Below are positions 5,915 through 11,088 of a DNA stretch of 11,088 nucleotides, piece by piece. The number at the start of each line of letters is the position of its first letter. Position 1 is the stretch's first letter. The position numbers and the translations under genes are program-made. Under the pieces are notes generated by a model, which searched no databases, was not told the origin of the DNA, and was given only the letters and a program-made list of their open reading frames with translations. Source of the stretch: Candidatus Kerfeldbacteria bacterium (GTDB lineage: Bacteria; Patescibacteriota; Patescibacteriia; SBBC01; CAIJZX01). The stretch spans positions 1 through 11,088 of the forward strand of contig JACRFO010000120.1 of NCBI GenBank assembly GCA_016217865.1. The letters are read 5' to 3'.

Positions 5915-5922
5915 TTGTAGTA
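5906..5922. promoter_or_regulatory. BlaI/MecI/CopY-type operator palindrome
   Basis: TACTACACTTTGTAGTA is a perfect inverted repeat: arms TACTACA/TGTAGTA around CTT. TACA...TGTA half-sites are the hallmark of operators bound by the BlaI/MecI/CopY winged-helix repressors; known sites often have a 2-nt centre, here it is 3. It covers the -10 of P1. No BlaI-family gene is in the window, so the regulator would be encoded elsewhere. The site type is unrelated to the CsoR-type site at 7259. Confidence 0.6.
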
Positions 5923-5947
5923 GATACCGGCACTGGAGGTGGAACCG

Positions 5948-5956
5948 TGCTATACT
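5948..5956 (+). promoter_or_regulatory. Extended -10 promoter (P2) of the copper cluster
   Basis: TGC-TATACT (box 5951-5956) is a strong extended -10 with no convincing -35 at 16-18 bp. The start would be near 5963, about 40 nt before ATG 6003. The leader holds two GTCGAC copies (5969-5974 and 5983-5988) that can pair over an 8-nt loop. It may act together with, or instead of, P1. Confidence 0.45.
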
Positions 5957-6002
5957 CTCAATCAATCTGTCGACCAGCCGGCGTCGACTTCACCCCTCCG
6001 CA

Positions 6003-7004
6003 ATGACCCCTTGGCTCGCTCTCATCACTGGACTCACGACTGGCGGTTTAACCTGCATGGCCGTGCAGGGTGGCTTGTTGCTCGGCGTACTCGCGAAGCG
6101 CGATGGTGAAACGACGCCCCCAGGTACAACGTGGAGCCGCTTGGTTGTGCCCGTCAGCGCATTTTTGATCGCCAAGATTACTATCTATACCCTCCTGGGA
6201 CTGGCGCTCGGACTGATTGGCGCCAAGTTAAAATTATCGACCGCCTTCAGCGTCTGGCTGCAATCCATTGCTGGCGCCTTCATTATCATTACCGGGTTAC
6301 GGATCATCTGGCCGCACTGGCTGCCGTGGTTGACGATCGCCCCACCTGCGGGCGTGCGGCGCTACCTTCGCCGCCAGGGCAAGAGTGAGTCGTGGTATGC
6401 ACCGGCCTTCCTCGGGTTACTAACGATTCTCATCCCATGTGGAACGACTATCGCCATGGAAACGGCTGCCGTGGCCACCGGTAATCCGTGGCAAGCAGCG
6501 ATGATTCTGTTCGCTTTTACATTAGGAACTGCACCACTCTTCTTCATCTTTGGTTTGCTCGCGAAAAGTATGGCCGCGGTGCAGCGCAAACTCGCCTGGG
6601 TAACTGCAATGATTGTCCTGGCGCTTGGACTGTCGACGGTGAATGGCGCGCTCGTCATGGTTGATTCGCCCTACTCATTCCAGAACGAGCTGGCGGCGGC
6701 GCGCGCGGTGTTCGGCTCCGAAGAAGCTACGTCCGCCGCAGTAACTAACGTCACCATCAACGTATTAGCTGATGGGTATGAACCGAATGCGATCACGATT
6801 CCGACCGGCACACCGGTTCAACTGGCACTCAAGGCGGCACCGCGCTTGGGTTGTACCAGCATCTTCCGTATTCCCAAACTAGACGTTGAAGAAGCACTCA
6901 TCGCTGGACAGACAACAACCGTGAGTATCACCGCACCGGCGCCCGGGCGCTACACCTTTAGCTGCGGGATGGGCATGTATACTGGCACAATCGAAGCCGT
7001 ATGA
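6003..7004 (+). CDS. TauE/SafE-type membrane protein fused to a cupredoxin-like domain
   Basis: The 333-residue product has an N-terminal membrane domain of about six helices (1-220). It contains LTTGGLTCMAVQGGLL (Cys18) and TILIPCGTTIAMET (Cys146), the paired pattern of sulfite exporter TauE/SafE and DsbD-like transmembrane proteins found in copper operons. A linker (about 221-247) leads to a beta-rich cupredoxin-like domain (about 248-333). Its candidate copper ligands are Cys284 in LGCTS and Cys321, Met323 and Met325 in CGMGMYTG, instead of the classic His-Cys-His-Met set. This suggests Cu(I) binding. It probably moves or holds copper at the membrane, but whether the membrane part transports copper or electrons is not known. 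ATG 6003 is chosen because the frame upstream runs through the promoters and looks non-coding. It overlaps the HMA gene by 4 nt (ATGA). Confidence 0.85.
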   Translation: MTPWLALITGLTTGGLTCMAVQGGLLLGVLAKRDGETTPPGTTWSRLVVPVSAFLIAKITIYTLLGLALGLIGAKLKLSTAFSVWLQSIAGAFIIITGLRIIWPHWLPWLTIAPPAGVRRYLRRQGKSESWYAPAFLGLLTILIPCGTTIAMETAAVATGNPWQAAMILFAFTLGTAPLFFIFGLLAKSMAAVQRKLAWVTAMIVLALGLSTVNGALVMVDSPYSFQNELAAARAVFGSEEATSAAVTNVTINVLADGYEPNAITIPTGTPVQLALKAAPRLGCTSIFRIPKLDVEEALIAGQTTTVSITAPAPGRYTFSCGMGMYTGTIEAV

Positions 7005-7213
7005 CCTCGACCTTCACTATTCTCCACCTCGATTGTCACAGCTGCGCGATGGCGATGGAGGGCGTCATGGAAGACACCCCGGGGGTGACGAAAGCGGAAG
7101 TGAACGTTACGAAGCGGCAACTCATCGTCGAACATGATGACCAGCTCCAGTCCGCCAAGCTCCAAGATACCCTGGCCGAGGCTGGATATCCGGTCGAGCC
7201 TGTGGTCTCGTAA
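7001..7213 (+). CDS. copZ: HMA-domain copper chaperone (CopZ-like)
   Basis: The 70-residue protein is a single heavy-metal-associated domain with the expected beta-alpha-beta-beta-alpha-beta pattern. The Cu(I)-binding loop LDCHSCAMAME has Cys12 and Cys15 (CxxC). GVTKAEVNV and AEAGYPVE are typical later elements. CopZ proteins carry Cu(I) in the cytosol and hand it to the N-terminal domain of CopA or to CsoR. Its ATG overlaps the stop of the upstream gene (ATGA), so translation is probably coupled; there is no Shine-Dalgarno. It ends in tandem stops TAATAA. The CxxC interior is HS rather than the commoner xG/xH/xS variants, so metal choice is inferred from context; copper is by far the likeliest. 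Confidence 0.9.
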   Translation: MTSTFTILHLDCHSCAMAMEGVMEDTPGVTKAEVNVTKRQLIVEHDDQLQSAKLQDTLAEAGYPVEPVVS

Positions 7214-7232
7214 TAACGGTAGTCAGGGGGAG

Positions 7233-7261
7233 TTGCACATTTTACTGTGGATATGTATAAT
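7233..7261 (+). promoter_or_regulatory. Promoter of the csoR-copA unit
   Basis: -35 TTGCAC (7233-7238), an exact 17-bp spacer and consensus -10 TATAAT (7256-7261). The predicted start is near 7268, the centre of the palindrome, leaving a leader of about 84 nt. The last bases of the -10 form the left edge of the CsoR-type operator, so repressor and polymerase would exclude each other. Confidence 0.8.
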
Positions 7262-7289
7262 CCCCCCGTGGGGGATTCATGGTATCCAC
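7247..7289. promoter_or_regulatory. CsoR-type operator with two concentric inverted repeats
   Basis: The core AATCCCCCCGTGGGGGATT (7259-7277) has 8-bp arms around CGT, the C-tract/G-tract type expected for CsoR/RcnR repressors. A second inverted repeat, GTGGATA (7247-7253) and TATCCAC (7283-7289), shares the same centre (7268), separated from the core by 5 unpaired bases on each side. An 11-bp direct copy of the core's left half, AATCCCCCCGT, recurs at 7303-7313, 44 bp away (about four helical turns). The csoR gene follows directly, so autoregulation is likely. Confidence 0.8.
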
Positions 7290-7351
7290 ACCTCCATCCA
7301 CGAATCCCCCCGTCCATCCTTGTGTACAAGTCGTTTTTTGACTAAAAACCC

Positions 7352-7630
7352 ATGAAAACCGCATCAACCGACAAGCGAAAAACCGTTGGCCACCGCCTGG
7401 CAATCGTCGAAGGACACCTCCATAAAGTTCAGCACATGGTGGCTGAAGGTGCTTACTGTATCGACATCATCCACCAGTCCCGGGCCATCCAACATGCCTT
7501 GAAGAAGTTTGATGAACAGGTGATGGCCAATCATCTGCGGACCTGCGTGAGTCGCGACATGCGCGAATCGCGGGGTGCTAACGCGGAAAAAACCATCCAA
7601 GAACTGATGGACGTATTTGAACGACTCTAA
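7352..7630 (+). CDS. csoR: CsoR-family copper-sensing repressor
   Basis: The 92-residue all-helical protein belongs to the CsoR/RcnR (DUF156) family, which binds DNA as a tetramer and lets go when Cu(I) binds. The Cu(I) ligands are present as Cys36 (AYCIDIIHQ), His61 and Cys65 (NHLRTC), the same residue numbers as in Mycobacterium tuberculosis CsoR. The family features GHLHKVQHMV and RAIQHALKKFDE are clear. The Cys-His-Cys trio points to copper rather than nickel/cobalt (RcnR) or formaldehyde (FrmR). The gene lies behind its own near-consensus promoter and palindromic operator. The start is ATG 7352; there is no Shine-Dalgarno. The stop is followed 10 nt later by the dehydrogenase start. Confidence 0.95.
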   Translation: MKTASTDKRKTVGHRLAIVEGHLHKVQHMVAEGAYCIDIIHQSRAIQHALKKFDEQVMANHLRTCVSRDMRESRGANAEKTIQELMDVFERL

Positions 7631-7640
7631 CCGACACCCT

Positions 7641-8639
7641 ATGAACACCCTCCGCATCGCCGGCGTTGAACTCGAACCGTGGGAAATCACCCGCCTCCAG
7701 GAACTCTGGCCGCAGGGCGTCTTTTCAGAACATCGACTCGACGAGGCTGGTGACCTAGGCGACCCGGAGGCGTTAATCATTTTCATCTACAGCGCTATCA
7801 CCGCCGAGACGCTCGCGAAGATGCCGAACCTGAAACTCATCGCGACGATGTCAACGGGTTTTGACCACCTCGACCTGGCCGCTTGCAAAGCACGCGGCGT
7901 GACTGTCTGCAATGTTCCGACGTACGGTGAGAACACGGTCGCAGAACACGCCCTGGCTCTCCTCCTCTCGCTCTCGCGGAGTATCGTACCAAGCGTCAAC
8001 CACACGCGTCATGGCGACTTTCGACTCGATGGGTTGCGCGGTACTGACCTGGCCGGGAAAACAGCAGGCGTCATTGGGACTGGCCGGATTGGTCGACGCT
8101 TCATCGCCATGGCAAAAGGATTAGAGATGCAGGTCATCGCCTACGATCTCAAACCGCAACCGGCTCTAGCCAAGGAACTTGGTTTTACCTACGTTGATCT
8201 CGAGACGCTCCTGAAGACGAGTGATGCTGTCTCACTCCACGCCCCAGCTACACCGGAAACATTCCACCTCCTGAACGCTGCCCGATTGATGATGATGAAG
8301 CCAACGGCATTCCTCGTCAACACTGCTCGCGGCACGTTAATTGAAACCCAAGGTCTCATCGCCGCCCTGGAAGCCGGGAAGCTGGCCGGCGTTGGCTTAG
8401 ATGTTCTCGAAGAAGAGTGCGTCATCCGCGAAGAGCGTGAGCTCCTCTCCAAAGCGTTCCAAAAACAGTGCGACCTCCGCGTCGCCTACGCCGACCACCT
8501 CCTGCTCGAACACCCGCGCGTTATCATTACGCCGCACAACGCTTTCAATTCTCATGAGGCGCTGCTGCGGATTCTCAACACTACGATCGCAAACGTCACT
8601 GCCTTCCAGGAGTCTCAACCAGCTAACGTCGTTAGCTAG
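7641..8639 (+). CDS. D-2-hydroxyacid dehydrogenase (NAD-dependent)
   Basis: The 332-residue product is a D-isomer-specific 2-hydroxyacid dehydrogenase, which interconverts 2-oxo acids and D-2-hydroxy acids with NAD(P). The Rossmann motif is GVIGTGRIGRRF (GxGxxG at 146-151) with Asp169 ending the second strand, which favours NAD over NADP. The catalytic triad is Arg230 (NTARGT), Glu257 (DVLEEE) and His299 (ITPHNAF). The substrate-side motif STGFDHLD (71-78) is also present. The D-lactate dehydrogenase branch is plausible, but substrate cannot be settled. ATG 7641 is chosen over the in-frame TTG 7617, which would overlap csoR. It sits between csoR and copA with gaps of 10 and 1 nt, so it belongs to the copper-controlled transcript, which is unusual for this family. 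Confidence 0.92.
   Translation: MNTLRIAGVELEPWEITRLQELWPQGVFSEHRLDEAGDLGDPEALIIFIYSAITAETLAKMPNLKLIATMSTGFDHLDLAACKARGVTVCNVPTYGENTVAEHALALLLSLSRSIVPSVNHTRHGDFRLDGLRGTDLAGKTAGVIGTGRIGRRFIAMAKGLEMQVIAYDLKPQPALAKELGFTYVDLETLLKTSDAVSLHAPATPETFHLLNAARLMMMKPTAFLVNTARGTLIETQGLIAALEAGKLAGVGLDVLEEECVIREERELLSKAFQKQCDLRVAYADHLLLEHPRVIITPHNAFNSHEALLRILNTTIANVTAFQESQPANVVS
8621..8637 (+). other. Perfect hairpin across the dehydrogenase stop, just before copA
   Basis: AGCTAAC-GTC-GTTAGCT forms a 7-bp perfect stem with a 3-nt loop. It covers the last codons and the first base of the dehydrogenase stop (TAG 8637-8639) and ends 3 nt before the copA ATG at 8641. No U-tract follows, so it is not a terminator. 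It could tune copA translation by coupling, since a ribosome reaching the stop would melt it. Confidence 0.5.
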
Positions 8640-8640
8640 T

Positions 8641-10938
8641 ATGGTCACACGTCAATTCCCGATTGTCGGGATGGACTGTACGTCCTGCGCGAAGAACATC
8701 GAACGGGTGGTGAAGAAACTGCCGGGCGTGAACTCTGTCACAGTCAGCTACGCGGCTGAACAGTGTTCTGTCACCTTCGACGACCAGCTCACGCCCTTGA
8801 CTGCGATTACCCAGCACATTGGGAAGCTTGGGTATAAGGCAGTCATTCCGGAAGACCATCACCAGCATCGCCCTAATCAGCCAGATCCGGTTTCACCGAG
8901 CCTGGGCGCGATCGACCACTCCGTCCACGACCATGCGCGCATGTTGAAGGCGGCTGAAACGAAAGTGTTGCGCTCGAAACTCGCCTTCGGGATTATCGCT
9001 TCGGTCTTAGTGATGATCCCTGATGTGATTATGTGGTTTAGCGCAGCTGAACTCCCGTCACCAGCAACAGATATTGTCCGGTTAGTCATCACTACGGTTG
9101 TGCTGATGTTCTCTGGGTCACAGTTCTACATCAGTGCCTGGCGATCGGCGAAGCTCTGGCAATCGAACATGGATACCCTGGTGGCAGTCGGGACGGGCGC
9201 GGCCTACCTCTTGAGTTTTGCGGCCATCATCGCTCCGGGATTCTTTTCGGCGTCGGGGCAGATGCCGGCAACCTACTTCGACGTCACCGTCGTCATCATC
9301 ACCCTGATCATCCTTGGCAAGTACCTCGAAGCAAACGCCAAGCGCGGAGCCAATGAGGCGATCCGCCGACTGGCTGAACTGGGCGCCAAGAACGCCCGGG
9401 TCATTCGGAATGGTCAAGAACACGATATCGCCATCGGCGACGTGGTGGTAGGTGACACTATTATCGTTCGCCCCGGAGAGAAAATCGCCGTCGACGGAGT
9501 TGTGATCGAGGGACAATCGGCAGTGAACGAAGCGATGCTGACCGGTGAGAGCGCCCCAGTTGAAAAAGGCGTTGGGGCGACCGTCATCGGCGGCACGATG
9601 AACATCAATGGGAGTTTGACTTTTCAAGCAACAAAAATCGGTGCCGATACCGCCCTCGCCCACATCATCCAACTCGTTGAGAGTGCCCAAGCCTCGCAGG
9701 CACCGATCCAACGGTTAGCTGACCGCGTCTCCGGGATTTTTGTGCCAATCGTCCTCGGCATTGCCATCGTCACCCTCGTTGCTTGGCTCCTCTACCCACC
9801 GGCTGAAGTTGCATCGTTAAGTTTTGCTGTTATCGCCGCTGTCACTGTGCTAATCATCGCCTGCCCCTGTGCGCTCGGATTAGCCACGCCGATCGCAATT
9901 ATGGTCGGCGTCGGGAAAGGAGCAGAACATGGACTGCTCATCCGCGATGCCGAGAGTCTTGAGAAATTACACCGCGTTACGTCGATTGTGTTCGACAAGA
10001 CCGGCACGTTGACGACCGGTGAACTGACCGTTACCGATGTCCGGGGCCGAGACTTCCTCCTGCAGTATGCCGCCTCGGTTGAGGTAAAGAGTGAGCATCC
10101 ACTAGCGAAAGCGATAGTTGACGAAGCACGGCGCCGGAATCTCGAGCTGCTCCCCGTCGAGCAATTCAACGCCCACCCAGGGACAGGTGTGAGCGGGATG
10201 ATCAATGGCAAGCGCATCGCGGTGGGATCGCCTCGTCTATTGCAAGAGCTTGGTTATCACCCCGAAGGCTGCCGACCCGAACAAGAACAGATCGCCCGTG
10301 GTGGGAAGACTGTCGTCCAGGTTGGCTACGACCAGGATTGCATCGGGGTCATTGGCCTCGGTGATGTCGCTCGACCGTCCGCTCACGATGCACTCCAAGA
10401 TCTGCAACGCCATGGCGTACAACCATACCTCCTTACGGGTGACCATGAGCTGACAGCGCGGGCGGTAGCGGCGCATGTCGGTATTCCCGATAAGAATATT
10501 CTTGCCAACGTCCTTCCGGGCGGTAAAGCCGAGCATATCAAGGCACTCCAAGCTAAGGGTGAGTTGGTGGCGATGGTCGGCGACGGAGTAAACGATGCGC
10601 CGGCCCTTGCCCAAGCGGATGTCGGCATCGCTATGAGCTCGGGAACCGACGTCGCTCGGGAAACTGCCAACATCATCCTCGTCGGGTCGGACTTAGGTCG
10701 AGTGCCAATGGCCATCCATTTATCCCGCCAGACGCTGAATACCATCCGGCAAAACCTCTTCTGGGCTTTCGTGTATAATGTCTTAGGAATCCCTATCGCC
10801 GCCGGGTTGCTCTATCCACTCTATCACCTGACGCTTAGTCCAGTTATCGCTTCAGCCACCATGGCTTGCTCCTCTCTCTTCGTCGTCTTGAACTCGCTTC
10901 GTCTCAAACGTTTTTCAAGCACTACTCATCACCGCTAA
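8641..10938 (+). CDS. copA: Cu+-exporting P1B-type ATPase CopA
   Basis: The 765-residue pump expels Cu(I) at the cost of ATP. One N-terminal HMA domain (about 4-70) carries GMDCTSCAKN (Cys13, Cys16). A His-rich linker follows (EDHHQH at 71-76, then IDHSVHDHAR at 91-100). The membrane domain has the copper site CPC (408-410). The actuator has TGES (301-304). The P domain has DKTGTLT (Asp452 phosphorylated) and GDGVNDAP (647-654), and the N domain has SEHPLA (His486). The P1B-1 signatures are complete: Tyr712-Asn713 in TM7, and Met741 with Ser744-Ser745 in TM8, so the substrate is Cu(I). The frame stays open 80 codons upstream inside the dehydrogenase gene, but homology starts at ATG 8641. That ATG is 1 nt after the previous stop, so translation is probably coupled. 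Confidence 0.97.
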   Translation: MVTRQFPIVGMDCTSCAKNIERVVKKLPGVNSVTVSYAAEQCSVTFDDQLTPLTAITQHIGKLGYKAVIPEDHHQHRPNQPDPVSPSLGAIDHSVHDHARMLKAAETKVLRSKLAFGIIASVLVMIPDVIMWFSAAELPSPATDIVRLVITTVVLMFSGSQFYISAWRSAKLWQSNMDTLVAVGTGAAYLLSFAAIIAPGFFSASGQMPATYFDVTVVIITLIILGKYLEANAKRGANEAIRRLAELGAKNARVIRNGQEHDIAIGDVVVGDTIIVRPGEKIAVDGVVIEGQSAVNEAMLTGESAPVEKGVGATVIGGTMNINGSLTFQATKIGADTALAHIIQLVESAQASQAPIQRLADRVSGIFVPIVLGIAIVTLVAWLLYPPAEVASLSFAVIAAVTVLIIACPCALGLATPIAIMVGVGKGAEHGLLIRDAESLEKLHRVTSIVFDKTGTLTTGELTVTDVRGRDFLLQYAASVEVKSEHPLAKAIVDEARRRNLELLPVEQFNAHPGTGVSGMINGKRIAVGSPRLLQELGYHPEGCRPEQEQIARGGKTVVQVGYDQDCIGVIGLGDVARPSAHDALQDLQRHGVQPYLLTGDHELTARAVAAHVGIPDKNILANVLPGGKAEHIKALQAKGELVAMVGDGVNDAPALAQADVGIAMSSGTDVARETANIILVGSDLGRVPMAIHLSRQTLNTIRQNLFWAFVYNVLGIPIAAGLLYPLYHLTLSPVIASATMACSSLFVVLNSLRLKRFSSTTHHR

Positions 10939-10941
10939 ACC

Positions 10942-11088
10942 ATGAATCGTACTACACGTCGCATCGCGCTCTGGGGAGGACTGGCTGTTGGTTTAGGGTT
11001 AATCATCTGGGGACTGTACGCTGCAAGTCAGCCGGCTGGCATCGATGCAAACACCGTCGTACCGGCGGTGAGCGCCACTGATCACGTC
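10942..11088 (+). CDS. Membrane-anchored exported protein, possibly DsbA-like thiol oxidoreductase (partial)
   Basis: Only the first 49 residues are in the window; the gene runs off the right edge. MNRTTRRIALWGG opens with a basic N-terminus, followed by a hydrophobic helix (about 8-28), a signal anchor or uncleaved signal peptide. A polar stretch, SQPAGIDANTVVPAVSATDHV, comes next. Small-genome bacteria often have DsbA-family proteins with this layout: an N-terminal anchor, a short linker, and a D-H-V/K-G-N type lead-in to the thioredoxin fold. On that resemblance I suggest a thiol-disulfide oxidoreductase, but the CxxC would lie outside the window and is not seen. It starts 3 nt after the copA stop, with no Shine-Dalgarno, so it is part of the same operon. 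Confidence 0.65.
   Translation, partial: MNRTTRRIALWGGLAVGLGLIIWGLYAASQPAGIDANTVVPAVSATDHV

Noticed and set aside
5874..6002. 43-codon in-frame extension upstream of the TauE/SafE-cupredoxin gene
   Set aside because: It runs through both promoters and the operator palindrome and encodes an Arg/Thr-rich peptide. The membrane domain begins at ATG 6003.
8401..8640. 80-codon in-frame extension upstream of copA, overlapping the dehydrogenase gene
   Set aside because: The translation is Ser/Arg-rich and low in complexity, with no HMA or P-type ATPase similarity. The dehydrogenase in the other frame is intact with catalytic residues through this stretch, and the HMA domain begins at ATG 8641.
9118..9711. 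197-codon minus-strand open frame inside copA
   Set aside because: It is antisense to the conserved actuator region of CopA; the translation looks random and no promoter supports it.
10774..10779. Perfect TATAAT within copA, a possible internal promoter for the last gene
   Set aside because: It encodes the invariant Tyr-Asn of TM7, so it is explained by protein conservation, and there is no -35 at a usable distance.
1..11088. CRISPR array, insertion sequence or transposase
   Set aside because: No regularly spaced repeats, no transposase-like frame and no terminal inverted repeats with target duplications were seen.

Overview
The window (11,088 bp, GC roughly mid-50s %) looks like chromosomal DNA from a small-genome bacterium, most likely a member of the Patescibacteria/CPR. 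This is inferred from the compact layout, an unassigned 318-residue membrane protein, an almost complete lack of Shine-Dalgarno sequences, genes whose -10 box lies only about 6-13 nt before the start codon, and the composition of the copper operon. TGA is used as a stop, so the genetic code is standard. No marker gene fixes the taxonomy.

Left half (1-5838, all minus strand), in transcription order: ftsH (AAA+ membrane protease), an unassigned six-helix membrane protein, tRNA-Ile(TAT), a tRNA-like 5' half, tRNA-Val(GAC), a small SRPBCC-fold protein, an RluA/RluD-family pseudouridine synthase, rplS (L19), tRNA-Leu(GAG), tRNA-Val(TAC) and the start of a small membrane protein that runs off the left edge. 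Good sigma70-type promoters (mostly 17-bp spacers) precede ftsH, the membrane protein, tRNA-Ile, the tRNA half, the pseudouridine synthase, rplS and tRNA-Val(TAC). The 3' end of tRNA-Leu is duplicated exactly (23 bp) 150 bp further on, which looks like a relic of tRNA-targeted integration.

Right half (about 5886-11088, plus strand): a copper-handling cluster divergent from ftsH. It has two promoter/operator units. The first carries a TauE/SafE-type membrane protein fused to a C-terminal cupredoxin-like domain, overlapping by 4 nt with a CopZ-like HMA chaperone. Its promoter overlaps a 17-bp palindrome of BlaI/MecI/CopY type. The second has a near-consensus promoter over a large two-layer palindrome with a CsoR-type C-tract/G-tract core, driving csoR, a D-2-hydroxyacid dehydrogenase, copA (Cu+ P1B-ATPase) and the start of a membrane-anchored protein that may be a DsbA-like thiol oxidoreductase.

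Proposed working model (inference): CsoR senses Cu(I) through Cys36/His61/Cys65 and releases the second promoter. CopZ passes Cu(I) to CopA for export. The cupredoxin-fused membrane protein handles copper at or across the membrane. The downstream thiol-redox protein would protect or refold extracytoplasmic proteins. The two dissimilar operators suggest that a second repressor, encoded outside the window, also acts on the cluster.
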